Source of the DNA: JAWOJB01 sp046484325
GTDB taxonomy: Bacteria; Actinomycetota; Acidimicrobiia; Spongiisociales; ZC4RG35
Length of the DNA: 41,793 nt
NCBI GenBank assembly: GCA_046484325.1
Contig: JAWOJB010000001.1
Location: 1 to 41,793, forward strand
Reading direction: 5' to 3'
This document shows, in pieces, positions 1 through 8,729 of the stretch. Position numbers and translations under genes: made by a program. The notes beneath the pieces are model-generated. The model saw only the letters and a list, made by a program, of their open reading frames with translations, was not told the DNA's origin and did not search any database. Numbering within the stretch: the stretch's first letter is position 1; each line of letters starts with the position of its first letter.

Positions 1-1
1 G

Positions 2-172
2 CTCGACCGCATCTGGTGGTTCCTGACCGGCCTCCTCGCCGGCGGACTCCTGACCGTCCGCGCCCTCCGCCGAACCCCGGCGCCGGGGGACCTGCGAGCC
101 GCCACCGTCCATGCTGGTGCCGACGCCCTCGACCTCGCCTCCCGGGTCATCCGCCCGCCCCGGCGGGGCTGA
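2..172 (+). CDS. C-terminal end of a small membrane protein (5' truncated)
   Basis: Only the last 56 codons are present; the start lies left of the window. The visible residues contain a hydrophobic stretch (IWWFLTGLLAGGLLTV) followed at once by arginines (RALRR), which suggests one transmembrane helix with a cytoplasmic positive flank, then a short Ala/Arg/Pro-rich tail. Small single-helix proteins of the DUF6167/DUF948 kind commonly precede alaS in actinobacteria, and the position fits. The family assignment is inference from context and is not proven by a motif. The frame ends in TGA, 43 nt before alaS. Confidence 0.5.
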   Translation, partial: LDRIWWFLTGLLAGGLLTVRALRRTPAPGDLRAATVHAGADALDLASRVIRPPRRG

Positions 173-200
173 GCGCTCCGGCGAACCCCGACGCCCTCAC

Positions 201-206
201 TAACCT
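201..206 (+). promoter_or_regulatory. -10 element (TAACCT) for alaS
   Basis: TAACCT ends 9 nt before the alaS ATG, so transcription would start at or next to the A of the start codon. There is no Shine-Dalgarno sequence between the hexamer and the ATG, which fits a leaderless mRNA. No convincing -35 is visible. The same arrangement recurs before rpoZ, rpe and pheS. Confidence 0.5.
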
Positions 207-215
207 CGGCCGCGC

Positions 216-2840
216 ATGGACTCCACCCAAATCCGTCGGACCTTCCTGGACTTCTTCGGGGCCCGGGGCCACGTGGTGCGCCCGTCGGCGTCGCTCATCC
301 CGGTCGACCCGACCCTGCTGGTGACCAACGCCGGAATGGTTCCCTTCAAGCCATACTTCCTCGGCGACGAGGCGGCTCCCTACCCACGGGCCGCCTCGGT
401 TCAGAAGTCGGTGCGCACGATCGACATCGACATCATCGGCACCACCGTCCGGCACATGTCCTTCTTCGAGATGCTGGGCAACTTCAGCTTCGGGGACTAC
501 TTCAAGGCCGAGGCGATGGCGTGGTCGTACGAGCTCCTCACCGACGGCTTCGGGCTGGATCGTGACCGCATGTGGTTCACCGCCTATCAGGACGACGACG
601 AGGCCGTCGGCCTCTGGGTCGACCATGTGGGGGTACCCGCCGACCGGGTGCAGCGCGGCGGAAGGGACAACTTCTGGCAGATGGGTGTCCCCGGACCCTG
701 CGGACCCTGCGCCGAGGTCTTCTACGACCTGCGCCCCGAGCTCCCACCCGACGGGGGACCGATCGGCGGTGACGAGGACCGCTACATCGAGATCTGGAAC
801 CTGGTCTTCATGCAGAACGTTCAGGACCGTCCCTATCACGTGATCGGCGACCTTCCGCGCAAGAACATCGACACGGGGATGGGCCTGGAGCGCCTCGCCA
901 TGGTGGTCCAGGGCGTGGAGTCGGTGTTCGACGTCGACAGCGTCGCCCCGGTGCGGGCAGCCGCCGAGGCATTCACCGGCGTCGCCTATCGCTCCGACCC
1001 GATGAGCGACGTCAGCCTGCGGATCCTGGCCGACCACGGGCGGACCATGACCGTCCTCATCGGCGACGGGGTGGTCCCCTCGAACGACGGTCGTGGCTAC
1101 GTCCTGCGCAGGGTGCTCCGCCGGGCAGTCCGACACGCCTGGCAGCTCGGAGGCGAGGGCCTCATCACGCCCCGCCTGGTCGACGCCACAGTCGCCGCTC
1201 TCGGTGGCTGGTACACCGAGCTGGCCGCCCATCGCGACTATGTGGTCGAGATCGTGGCCCGCGAGGAGGATCGATTCCGGCGAACGCTCGAGTCCGGCCA
1301 CTCGCTGCTCGACACCGAGCTGGAGGGCCTCGACGGGGGCTCGACGCTCAGCGGCTCCGTCGCCTTCAAGCTGCACGACACCTTCGGCTTCCCGATCGAG
1401 CTCACCAAGGAGATCGCCGCCGAGCGAGGCGTGGCCGTCGACGAGGACGGGTTCGCCGCCGAGATGGAGGAACAGCGCCAGCGGGCCCGTCGCGCCTGGA
1501 AGGGGGGCGACGAGGCCGCCGCCACCGAGCTCTACCGCAAGGTGCTCGACGAGACCGGGCTGACCGAATTCACCGGCTACGAGGAGGAGCTCGGGCGCGG
1601 GACGATCCTGGCGATCCTGGTCGACGGCGAGCAGATGGAACGCGCCGATCACGGCCAGGAGGTCGAGCTCTTCGTGGATCGGAGCCCGTTCTATGCCGAA
1701 TCGGGCGGTCAGGTGGGAGACACCGGCTCGATGACCACCGAATCGGGGACGGTTGCGGTCTCCGACACCCGGCACGCCGTCCACGGGCTCCACGGGCACC
1801 GCGGCACGGTCGTGTCGGGCTCGGTGCGGGTGGGCCAGGCAGCGGAACTGTCGATCGATGCTCCCCGGCGCGAGGGGATCCGCAAGTCCCACACCGGCAC
1901 CCACGTCCTCCACTGGGTGCTGCGCGACGTCCTCGGGGAGCACGTGAAGCAGGCGGGCTCCCTCGTGGAAGCCGGACGGCTCCGCTTCGATTTCTCCCAT
2001 TTCTCGTCGGTGGCCGACGCCGAGCTCGCCGGCATCGACCGCCTCGCCAACCACAGACTCATCGAGAACGCAGCGGTGACGACCGTGGTGACCAGCAAGG
2101 AGGAGGCCGAACGGGCGGGTGCGCTCGCATTCTTCGGCGACAAGTACGGCAGCACGGTGCGCATGGTCCAGGTCGGTGACTACTCCCGGGAACTGTGCGG
2201 CGGCACCCACGTTCACACCTCCGGCCAGGTCGGCCCGCTGGTGGTGATAGGGGAGTCGTCGATCGGCTCGAACCTGAGACGGATCGAGGCGCTCACGGGT
2301 GACACCGCCTACGACCACCTTCTCGCGCTCCGCAACGCCCTCGACGAGACCGCCGGGTTGTTGCGGACACCGGGTCGGGACGTGCCCGAGCGGGTACGAG
2401 CGCTGCTCGGCAAGGTGGGTGAGCTCGAGGACGAGCTCGACACGCTGCGCGCCCAACGGCGGGGCGAGGCGGCCGGGGAGCTGGCAGCCTCTGCGGTTGA
2501 CATCGACGGCGCCCGCCTCTCCGTGGGCTCGGTCCCGGCCACCCCGCCCGAGCAGCTCCGCCAGCTTGCGCTGGGCGTACGCGACCGGATCGGGCGCGGG
2601 GTCGTCGTGCTCGGGTCGACCTCTGCGGGGAAGGGCTCGCTCGTCGCCGCCGTCAGCCGGGACCTGGTCGAGGCCGGGGTGCGGGCCGGCGACCTGCTCT
2701 TCGAGGCCTCCCGGGCCCTCGGTGGGGGGGGTTCTCGGGACCCCGAGCTGGCTCAGGCCGGTGGCCAGCAGGGAGAGCGGCTCGACGAGGCGCTCGACCT
2801 GGCCAGGGAGGCGGCCTCCCGGGCGCTTCGGGAGCGATGA
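216..2840 (+). CDS. alaS: alanyl-tRNA synthetase
   Basis: Class II synthetase that charges tRNA-Ala in the cytoplasm; 874 residues, the normal full length. The N-terminus (IRRTFLDFFGARGHVV, then TNAGMVPFKPYF and MSFFEMLGNFSFGDYFK) is the AlaRS catalytic core. The editing domain carries the zinc-ligand pairs H559-TGT-H563 and C661-GGT-H665 (SxxHTGTH and CGGTH motifs). The C-terminal C-Ala region ends with the typical glycine run and GGQQGE segment. The ATG is chosen because it begins the conserved N-terminus and sits 9 nt after a -10 box. It overlaps ruvX by 4 nt (ATGA). No anomalies seen. Confidence 0.98.
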   Translation: MDSTQIRRTFLDFFGARGHVVRPSASLIPVDPTLLVTNAGMVPFKPYFLGDEAAPYPRAASVQKSVRTIDIDIIGTTVRHMSFFEMLGNFSFGDYFKAEAMAWSYELLTDGFGLDRDRMWFTAYQDDDEAVGLWVDHVGVPADRVQRGGRDNFWQMGVPGPCGPCAEVFYDLRPELPPDGGPIGGDEDRYIEIWNLVFMQNVQDRPYHVIGDLPRKNIDTGMGLERLAMVVQGVESVFDVDSVAPVRAAAEAFTGVAYRSDPMSDVSLRILADHGRTMTVLIGDGVVPSNDGRGYVLRRVLRRAVRHAWQLGGEGLITPRLVDATVAALGGWYTELAAHRDYVVEIVAREEDRFRRTLESGHSLLDTELEGLDGGSTLSGSVAFKLHDTFGFPIELTKEIAAERGVAVDEDGFAAEMEEQRQRARRAWKGGDEAAATELYRKVLDETGLTEFTGYEEELGRGTILAILVDGEQMERADHGQEVELFVDRSPFYAESGGQVGDTGSMTTESGTVAVSDTRHAVHGLHGHRGTVVSGSVRVGQAAELSIDAPRREGIRKSHTGTHVLHWVLRDVLGEHVKQAGSLVEAGRLRFDFSHFSSVADAELAGIDRLANHRLIENAAVTTVVTSKEEAERAGALAFFGDKYGSTVRMVQVGDYSRELCGGTHVHTSGQVGPLVVIGESSIGSNLRRIEALTGDTAYDHLLALRNALDETAGLLRTPGRDVPERVRALLGKVGELEDELDTLRAQRRGEAAGELAASAVDIDGARLSVGSVPATPPEQLRQLALGVRDRIGRGVVVLGSTSAGKGSLVAAVSRDLVEAGVRAGDLLFEASRALGGGGSRDPELAQAGGQQGERLDEALDLAREAASRALRER

Positions 2841-3253
2841 TCCTGGGTCGGGTACTCGCGCTCGACCCGGGGGAGCGGCGGATCGGCGTGGCGATCTCCG
2901 ACCCGCTCCGGATCACGGCCCAACCGCTGATGGTGATCGATCGGAACCTCCAGGCTCCGCTCGACGTCATACGGGAGGTGATCGAGTCGCGGGACGTCGA
3001 CGAGATCGTGGTCGGCCTGCCGGTACCGCTGCGCGGCGGAGAGGGACCGGCGGCCATGGCGGCGCGGGCCTTCGCCGACGAGGTACGGGCGGCGACCGGG
3101 CTTCCGGTCACGCTCGTCGACGAGAGGTTCTCCACCCACACGGCCGAGCAGGCCATGCTCGAGGGAGGTGCTCGCCGGGCCACCCGACGGGCGTCCCGGG
3201 ACAAGGTCGCCGCCGCGGTCATCCTTCGCAGCTTTCTGGAGCGCACGACATGA
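2837..3253 (+). CDS. ruvX: YqgF/RuvX-family Holliday-junction resolvase-like nuclease
   Basis: A 138-residue protein of the RNase H-fold YqgF family, implicated in pre-16S rRNA processing and proposed as a resolvase. It starts with RVLALDPGERRIGVAISDP, which holds the first catalytic Asp. It also has the family's VVGLPVPLRGGEGPAA block and the VDERFSTHTAEQ motif. A conserved Asp lies near the C-terminus (SRDKVAAAVIL). It is coupled to alaS (4-nt ATGA overlap) and to mltG (another ATGA overlap), the usual actinobacterial alaS-ruvX-mltG order. Length is normal. Confidence 0.93.
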   Translation: MILGRVLALDPGERRIGVAISDPLRITAQPLMVIDRNLQAPLDVIREVIESRDVDEIVVGLPVPLRGGEGPAAMAARAFADEVRAATGLPVTLVDERFSTHTAEQAMLEGGARRATRRASRDKVAAAVILRSFLERTT

Positions 3254-4350
3254 TCCCCGAGTCCGAGACCACCCGGAGTCGCCTGAGCCGGCTCCGACCC
3301 CTCCTCGCCCTGGTCGCCGTCGTCGTGGCCGGGGCGGCCGTGGTCGGCCTCGGCTCCTGGATGGGCCGAACGATCGGCGGGGCGCTCGGTGACGGCGGAG
3401 AAGGGAACGGCGGATCCCTCGCCGTCCCGCCGGGCCTCGACGTCGAGGTGGAGATCCCCTCCGGCTCCTCGGCGACCGAGATCGCCGAGATCCTCGAACG
3501 GGCAGGAGTAGTGGCCAGTGCCACCCAGTTCCAGGTGGCAGTCCGGGCATCCGATGCCGGTGCCTCCCTGCGAGCCGGCACCTACGAGCTCGTGACCGGG
3601 ATGGAGCCGGACCAGGTGATCGAGATCCTGCGCCGGGGCCCCGTCGTACGGACCTACGACGTGCTCGTCCGCGAGGGCCTTCGCCTCGGCGAGATCCTCG
3701 ATGTCCTCGCCGAGGCGTCCGGGCTGGAGCGCGCCGAGTTCGAGCGCGCCCTCACCGACGGCTCGGTGCGAACCTCGCTGGCGGATCTGCCCGCCCGGCC
3801 CGAGCTCTCGGCCTGGGAAGGGCTGCTCTTCCCGGATACCTACCGCTTCAGCGACCGGGCCACGGCCGCCGACATCCTCAACCGGATGGCGAGCACCATG
3901 GAGGCACGGGTCGAGGCGATCGACTGGTCCCGGCTCGCCGAGGTCGGTCTGGAGCCGTACGAGGGCATCATCATCGCCTCACTCATCGAATCCGAGGTCC
4001 GAGTCGCCGAGGAGCGCCCGCTCGTCTCGAGCGTCATCCAGAACCGGCTCGCCGACGGGATGCGCCTCGAGCTCGACGCCAGCGTGCTCTACGCCCTGGG
4101 AACCCGGGACATCGCCGAGTTCGACCGCTCCTTCGAGTCGCCCTACAACACCTACGCCGTCGCCGGCCTCCCCCCGACGCCGATCTCCGCACCGGGCCGC
4201 GCCGCGCTCGAGGCCGCGGCGGACTGGGCGGACACCGAGTACCGTTTCTATGTGTTGAGCGCCGAGGACGGAAGCCACACCTTCACCGTCACCTACGAGG
4301 AGCATCAGGCGGCCGTGGCGAAGGCGAGGGCCGACGGCATCCTTCCGTGA
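3250..4350 (+). CDS. mltG: endolytic murein transglycosylase MltG (YceG-like)
   Basis: Membrane-anchored lytic transglycosylase that cleaves nascent peptidoglycan glycan strands; 366 residues. A cytoplasmic N-tail of about 17 residues (SRLSRLRP) precedes one transmembrane helix (about residues 18-38) and a Gly-rich linker. A LysM-like region (VEIPSGSSATEIAEILE) and the YceG catalytic domain follow. Diagnostic motifs are EGLLFPDTYRF, IIASLIESEV (catalytic Glu about E247) and SPYNTYAVAGLPPTPIS. The start ATG overlaps the ruvX stop (ATGA), and the stop overlaps the aroE GTG. Confidence 0.95.
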   Translation: MIPESETTRSRLSRLRPLLALVAVVVAGAAVVGLGSWMGRTIGGALGDGGEGNGGSLAVPPGLDVEVEIPSGSSATEIAEILERAGVVASATQFQVAVRASDAGASLRAGTYELVTGMEPDQVIEILRRGPVVRTYDVLVREGLRLGEILDVLAEASGLERAEFERALTDGSVRTSLADLPARPELSAWEGLLFPDTYRFSDRATAADILNRMASTMEARVEAIDWSRLAEVGLEPYEGIIIASLIESEVRVAEERPLVSSVIQNRLADGMRLELDASVLYALGTRDIAEFDRSFESPYNTYAVAGLPPTPISAPGRAALEAAADWADTEYRFYVLSAEDGSHTFTVTYEEHQAAVAKARADGILP

Positions 4351-5177
4351 CCCGCCCGCTTCGATTCGTGCTGCTCGGTGATCCGGTCGACCACTCCCGC
4401 TCGCCCGCCATGCACACGGCGGCCCTGCGGGCGGCAGGGCTCCCGGGCACCTACACGGCGCGGCGCGTCGACGCCGTTGGGATGCGCGTCGCCGCCGGCG
4501 AGCTCCGGCAGGGCACGATCGACGGCGCCAACATCACAATGCCCCACAAGCTGCTGGCCGCACGGCTGTGCGACCACCTCGACGAGCCCGCCGCCCGGGC
4601 CGGATCCGTGAATACCTGGACCGTCGATGGCGGCTCGCTGGTGGGGTACTCCACCGACATCGAGGGCATCCGTGCGGCGTGGGTCCGTCGTCGGCTCCCC
4701 GAGGGCCCGGTGATGCTCCTCGGCTCGGGAGGGGCTGCCGCCGCCGCGCTCGTCGCGCTCGAGGGCCGGGCGATCCGGCTCTGCGCCAGACGGGTGGCGG
4801 CGGCCCACGGTCTGGTCTCGAGCACCCGGGTGGCCGCCCAGGTCGAGACCTGGGGGACGCCGGCAGCGGACGAGACCGTCGTCAACGCCACCCCGATCGG
4901 GATGCAGGGAGAGCCGCTACCCGATCGCGTGCTCGACACCGCGGTGGGACTCTTCGAGATGGCATATGGACCGGCTTCCTCACCGGCGGTCGAGGTCATG
5001 CGATCCCGGCACCTGCCGGTGGCCGATGGGATCGACTTCCTCATAGCGCAGGCCGAGGCCTCGTTTCGGCTGTGGACGGGTGAGGCGCCGAGTACGGGGG
5101 TGATGGAGGCGGCTGCCAGAAACCGCTCAAGCGGCCATCACGGCCCGCCGACACTCGACACCGAGCGCGAGGGTTAG
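4347..5177 (+). CDS. aroE: shikimate dehydrogenase
   Basis: NADPH-dependent reduction of 3-dehydroshikimate to shikimate in the chorismate pathway; 276 residues. The substrate domain has GDPVDHSRSPAMH and NITMPHK (catalytic Lys; Met replaces the usual Val/Ile). The cofactor domain has LGSGGAAAAAL, NATPIGM and a C-terminal DGIDFLIAQAEASFRLWTG. GTG start, GTGA overlap with mltG. About 20 low-complexity residues at the C-terminus (after GVMEAAAR) extend past the usual end. The stop is TAG, followed by the Shine-Dalgarno site of the next gene. Confidence 0.94.
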   Translation: MTRPLRFVLLGDPVDHSRSPAMHTAALRAAGLPGTYTARRVDAVGMRVAAGELRQGTIDGANITMPHKLLAARLCDHLDEPAARAGSVNTWTVDGGSLVGYSTDIEGIRAAWVRRRLPEGPVMLLGSGGAAAAALVALEGRAIRLCARRVAAAHGLVSSTRVAAQVETWGTPAADETVVNATPIGMQGEPLPDRVLDTAVGLFEMAYGPASSPAVEVMRSRHLPVADGIDFLIAQAEASFRLWTGEAPSTGVMEAAARNRSSGHHGPPTLDTEREG

Positions 5178-5187
5178 GAGGTCGCTC

Positions 5188-6183
5188 ATGTCTCTGAGTG
5201 GAAATCTGGAAGTCTTCCCGCTTGAGGAGGTGCTTCGCCTGCTGGCACGGTCCCGTAGAGACGGTTGCCTGCGGGTGGAGGCCGCCGGCCACCAGGGGAG
5301 GGTGTTCCTCACCGGTGGCGGCCTCTCGTACGCCACCACCGAGTCCGACGACGCGGTCAGACGAGCCATCGTGAACGCCGGGCTCGTCATCGACGACCGC
5401 TCGCTCGAGCTGGGCCAGGTCAATCTGCTCGAGGTCGGCGGCGATCGCAACGCCGACGCGGTGCACGACTTCGTTCGTGAGCACATCGTCGAGGCCCTCT
5501 ACCGGCTGCGCAAGCCCGGGCGGGGGACCTTCGACTTCGTCCTCGACCTCCAGCCCCGTCACCGGACCGGCGTCGCGGTCGACGTCGAGGTTGCCGTGTC
5601 GGAAGCCGACCGCCGGGCCATTGAGTGGGCCGACATCGAGGAAGCCGTGCCGGACCTGACGGTGCCCTTCACGATGGTGCCGTCGCTCGGCGACGACGGG
5701 GACGTCACGCTGACCCCCGGCACCTGGAAGCTCCTGGCCGCCTTCGGGGGCTCTGGGACGATCGCCGCCCTAGCCGACCGGCTGGGGAGTACCGACTTCC
5801 GGGTGGCTCGCGAGATCGCATCGCTCAGCCGCCAGGGCCTGATCGCGGCCGAGCAGCGGGCCGAGCCCGCCCAACCCATCTCGCGTCCCGAGCCAGAGGG
5901 TCGCTTCACGACGCCAGAGCCGGCCGTGCCGGTCGAGCCGGCACCGGGTGGCTGGTGGCAGCAGGCGACCGCACCGACCGAGGCACCGGACTATCCGCCC
6001 GCCGAGGGCTCCCCCGAGCCCGAGGATGCGGCCGACTCGTTCCTCGAGCGGGTTTTCGCCCCCGCCGAGGACGAAGTCACGACCGAGACGGAGACCGAGG
6101 AGCATCCCGAGGAGACGTTCGGCATGGGACTGCTGCGCCGCCGCCGGATGGGCTCGATCACCGAGGACATCGTCGACTCCTGA
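5188..6183 (+). CDS. DUF4388/PATAN-like regulatory protein
   Basis: 331 residues. The first 110 or so (SLSGNLEVFPLEEVLRLL, then GCLRVEA and GRVFLTGGGLSYA) match the DUF4388/PATAN type of domain found in PatA-like bacterial regulators. Residues about 175-225 look like a winged-helix unit (TWKLLAAFGGSGTIAALADRL, then EIASLSRQGLI). The rest is a Pro/Glu-rich, probably disordered linker ending in a basic RRRR patch and a short acidic tail. No signal peptide or membrane segment. A strong AGGAGG 6 nt before the ATG supports the start. The gene lies between aroE and a prepilin peptidase; PATAN proteins act in pilus or motility signalling elsewhere, so a link to type IV pili is possible but inferred. 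The precise role is unknown. Confidence 0.75.
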   Translation: MSLSGNLEVFPLEEVLRLLARSRRDGCLRVEAAGHQGRVFLTGGGLSYATTESDDAVRRAIVNAGLVIDDRSLELGQVNLLEVGGDRNADAVHDFVREHIVEALYRLRKPGRGTFDFVLDLQPRHRTGVAVDVEVAVSEADRRAIEWADIEEAVPDLTVPFTMVPSLGDDGDVTLTPGTWKLLAAFGGSGTIAALADRLGSTDFRVAREIASLSRQGLIAAEQRAEPAQPISRPEPEGRFTTPEPAVPVEPAPGGWWQQATAPTEAPDYPPAEGSPEPEDAADSFLERVFAPAEDEVTTETETEEHPEETFGMGLLRRRRMGSITEDIVDS

Positions 6184-6207
6184 ACCGCCCGACCTCACCC
6201 TCGCACC

Positions 6208-6236
6208 GAGCGCCCCGGCACACCACCGGGGCGCTC
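6208..6236 (+). terminator. strong hairpin after the DUF4388 gene
   Basis: A perfect 11-bp stem (GAGCGCCCCGG / CCGGGGCGCTC) with a 7-nt loop begins 25 nt after the DUF4388 stop codon and 45 nt before the prepilin peptidase start. There is no T-tract, as is common for putative terminators in high-GC actinobacteria. It separates two genes that otherwise sit close together, and a -10 box follows it at 6265, so an operon boundary here is likely. Confidence 0.6.
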
Positions 6237-6264
6237 TCGCGCACCCGATGGCGGGTCGCGGCGG

Positions 6265-6270
6265 TAGGGT
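6265..6270 (+). promoter_or_regulatory. -10 element (TAGGGT) for the prepilin peptidase gene
   Basis: TAGGGT preceded by GG, ending 10 nt before GTG 6281, with no Shine-Dalgarno site between. It fits the leaderless pattern seen elsewhere in the window and follows the hairpin at 6208-6236. It favours GTG 6281 over the upstream in-frame ATG 6248. Confidence 0.4.
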
Positions 6271-6280
6271 CCTGCCCGCC

Positions 6281-7015
6281 GTGACCTTCGCCATCCTGCT
6301 CTCGGTGCTGGCCGGGCTCCTGGCCGGGCCGGCAGTCGACCAGGTCGCCTATCGGGGGGTCCGGCGCCAGCCGTTCGACCTGCCATCGTGCCGTTCGTGT
6401 GGGCGGCCGAAGCCCCTGGCGACCTGGTGGTCGGGTTGCGGGGCATGTGGCCAGCCCGTGGCCGGACGAACCGTCGGGGTCTCGGCCCTCACCGCCCTGG
6501 CGGTCGCGGGCGCCACGTGGGTCGTCGGCCCTGCCTGGGTCCTCCCCGCCTACCTGGTCTTCGGCGTGGCCACGAGCATCCTGATCGTCACCGACCTCGA
6601 GGCGAAGCTCATCCCGAACCGGGTTCTGTATCCGTCGACCGTGCTGTTCGGAGCCCTGCTCGCAGGGGGTGCCGCCGCCGAGGGCCGGCTCGCCGACCTG
6701 GGTCGTGCGGCGCTCGGGGGTGCCGGGTACTTCGCCGTCTTGCTGCTCGTCGCCCTCGTCGCCCGCGGCGGCTTCGGGCTCGGCGACGTGAAGCTCGCCG
6801 TGCTGCTGGGGATGGCGGCCGCCTTCTGGAGCTGGCGGGTGCTGGGGGCGGCCGCCGCCTTCACCGCCATCCTGGGCGGGATTCCGGCCATCGTCCTGCT
6901 CGTCACCCGGCGAGCGAGCCGGGGGACCGAGCTGCCGTACGGGCCGGCGATGATCGTCGGGGCCTGGCTGGCCCTGGCGTTCGGGGAGGCGGCGGCTCGC
7001 TGGTATCTGGGCTGA
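6281..7015 (+). CDS. pilD: prepilin peptidase (type IV leader peptidase, A24 family)
   Basis: Polytopic membrane aspartyl protease that cleaves type IV prepilin leader peptides and may N-methylate the new terminus; about 244 residues. A first hydrophobic segment is followed by a cytoplasmic zinc loop with two CxxC pairs (CRSC and CGAC), then several transmembrane helices. The catalytic aspartates are D105 (VTDLEAKLIPN) and D169 (GFGLGDVKLA). The GTG start is chosen because the first membrane segment follows at once and a -10 box lies just upstream; ATG 6248 would add 11 residues. No pilin genes are in the window. The same gene sits between aroE and aroC in mycobacteria. Confidence 0.88.
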   Translation: MTFAILLSVLAGLLAGPAVDQVAYRGVRRQPFDLPSCRSCGRPKPLATWWSGCGACGQPVAGRTVGVSALTALAVAGATWVVGPAWVLPAYLVFGVATSILIVTDLEAKLIPNRVLYPSTVLFGALLAGGAAAEGRLADLGRAALGGAGYFAVLLLVALVARGGFGLGDVKLAVLLGMAAAFWSWRVLGAAAAFTAILGGIPAIVLLVTRRASRGTELPYGPAMIVGAWLALAFGEAAARWYLG

Positions 7016-7027
7016 CACCCCCGCCGG

Positions 7028-7033
7028 TACCAT
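7028..7033 (+). promoter_or_regulatory. -10 element (TACCAT) for aroC
   Basis: GGTACCAT lies in the 26-nt gap between the prepilin peptidase stop and aroC. It ends 8 nt before the ATG and no Shine-Dalgarno sequence is present, so a leaderless aroC-aroK-aroB transcript is plausible. Confidence 0.5.
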
Positions 7034-7041
7034 CCCACCCG

Positions 7042-8193
7042 ATGCTTCGATTCCTCACCGCCGGTGAATCCCACGGCCCCGGTCTGGTGGCCGTCGTGGA
7101 GGGCTTGCCGGCGGGACTCCCGTTCCGCACCGAGGATCTCGCCGCCGAGCTCGCCCGCCGCCGTCTCGGATACGGGCGCGGGAATCGCATGAAGATCGAA
7201 CGGGACGAGATCGAGGTCATGGCCGGGATCCGCCACGGCCGGTCGCTCGGGTCGCCGGTGGCCATCGTCATCCGGAACACCGAGTGGCCCCGGTGGTCCG
7301 AGGAGATGAGCCCCGAGCCGGGGGAGCCGAAGCGACGGATGACGGCGCCCCGACCGGGCCACGCCGATCTGACCGGCATGCTCAAGTACGGCACCCACGA
7401 CGCCCGCGACATCCTCGAGCGAGCCTCGGCCCGCGAGACGGCCGCCCGCACCGCCGTCGGCTATCTGGCCAAGCTCCTCCTGGCCGAGATCGACGTGTCC
7501 GTCCTCAGTCACGTGGTCCAGATCGGGACGGTGGGCGCCCCCGACGAGCCGCTTCCCACCCCCGCCGACCTGCCCGCCATCGACGCCTCGCCCGTCCGGG
7601 CGTTCCATGCCGAGGTCGAGGAGCGGATGATCGCCGAGATCGAGGCCGCCAAGGCCGATCGCGACACTCTCGGCGGCGTGGTCGAGGTCCTCGCATTCGG
7701 GATCCCTGCTGGGGTGGGTAGCCACGTCCACTGGGATCGGAGGCTCGATGCCCGATTGGCCGCGGCCCTCATGTCCATCCAGGCGATCAAGGGCGTGGAG
7801 GTCGGTGACGGATTCGCGTCCGCCGGGCGCCGGGGCTCGGCGGCCCACGACGAGATCCACGTCGGCGGATCCGGCTTCGAACGCCGGACCAACCGCGCCG
7901 GGGGGACCGAGGGCGGCATGTCGATCGGTGACGTGCTCCGGGTCCGGGCGGCCATGAAGCCGATCTCCACGGTCATGCGACCGCTCCAGACGGTCGACGT
8001 GGACACGCGCGAGCCGGAAGTCGCGTTCCGGGAACGGTCCGACGTCGTGGCGGTCCCGGCAGCCGGCGTCGTCGCCGAGCAGATGGTGGCGGTCGTCCTC
8101 GCCCAGGAGTTCCAGCGGATGTACGGCGGCGACACCGTCGGCGATCTTCGGGCTGCGCACCGCGCGTATCTCGAGCGGCTCCGAGCCTTCTGA
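7042..8193 (+). CDS. aroC: chorismate synthase
   Basis: Converts 5-enolpyruvylshikimate-3-phosphate to chorismate with reduced FMN; 383 residues, normal length. Motifs include LRFLTAGESHGPGL (signature 1), RRLGYGRGNRMKIE, RPGHADLTGMLKYG with DARDILERASARETA, and the C-terminal GGTEGGMSIGD and MKPISTVMRPL. The ATG begins the conserved MLRFLTAGESHG and is preceded only by a -10 box. Its stop overlaps the aroK start by 1 nt (TGATG), giving a tight aroC-aroK-aroB operon. Confidence 0.97.
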   Translation: MLRFLTAGESHGPGLVAVVEGLPAGLPFRTEDLAAELARRRLGYGRGNRMKIERDEIEVMAGIRHGRSLGSPVAIVIRNTEWPRWSEEMSPEPGEPKRRMTAPRPGHADLTGMLKYGTHDARDILERASARETAARTAVGYLAKLLLAEIDVSVLSHVVQIGTVGAPDEPLPTPADLPAIDASPVRAFHAEVEERMIAEIEAAKADRDTLGGVVEVLAFGIPAGVGSHVHWDRRLDARLAAALMSIQAIKGVEVGDGFASAGRRGSAAHDEIHVGGSGFERRTNRAGGTEGGMSIGDVLRVRAAMKPISTVMRPLQTVDVDTREPEVAFRERSDVVAVPAAGVVAEQMVAVVLAQEFQRMYGGDTVGDLRAAHRAYLERLRAF

Positions 8194-8729
8194 TGGCCGG
8201 GGCCCCGGCGAGTCCGACCGACAGGCCCACGCTCTGGCTGATCGGGATGATGGGCTCCGGCAAGTCCGAGGTCGGCCGCATCGTCGCCCGCCGATTGGCA
8301 TTCGAGTTCCTCGACACCGATGTCGAGGTCGAGGCGTCGGCAGGGTGCTCGGTCACCGAGATCTTCCGAGAGAGAGGCGAGGCCGGTTTCCGGGCGGCGG
8401 AGTCCGACGCCCTCCGCCGGGTGGCGGGGCGACGGGCCGTGATCGCCACCGGCGGAGGCGTGGTGCTGTCGGATGCCAACGTCACCCTGATGCACTCGAC
8501 CGGACGGGTGGCCTGGCTCGCCGCCGAGCCCGGTGAGCTGGCCGCCCGGATCGGGCCCGACCCGGCCCGGCCGCTCCTCGCAGGCGGCTCTCCCGAGGCC
8601 CGGCTCGACTCCATCCTCGCCGAACGGCGCGAGCGCTACGAGCATGCATCCCAGGCCAGGTTCGAGACCGCAAACCTCGACCCGGACGACGTGGCCGATC
8701 AGGTGGTGGCGTGGTGGACCGGTTCCTGA
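8193..8729 (+). CDS. aroK: shikimate kinase
   Basis: Phosphorylates shikimate at the 3-hydroxyl using ATP; 178 residues. It has a Walker A loop (LIGMMGSGKSEVG), the shikimate-binding D-T-D motif (EFLDTDVEVE), a second substrate loop with the FR..E pattern (GEAGFRAAESDAL), ATGGGVVL and the lid-region RPLL. About ten residues precede the usual start of the fold. It is coupled to aroC by TGATG and overlaps aroB by 16-19 nt. Confidence 0.95.
   Translation: MAGAPASPTDRPTLWLIGMMGSGKSEVGRIVARRLAFEFLDTDVEVEASAGCSVTEIFRERGEAGFRAAESDALRRVAGRRAVIATGGGVVLSDANVTLMHSTGRVAWLAAEPGELAARIGPDPARPLLAGGSPEARLDSILAERRERYEHASQARFETANLDPDDVADQVVAWWTGS

Noticed and set aside
147..2456. Very long open frame on the minus strand opposite alaS (and similar ones opposite most large genes)
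   Set aside because: These antisense frames arise from GC-rich third-codon positions. Their translations are low-complexity and match no family, while the + strand protein is a textbook enzyme.
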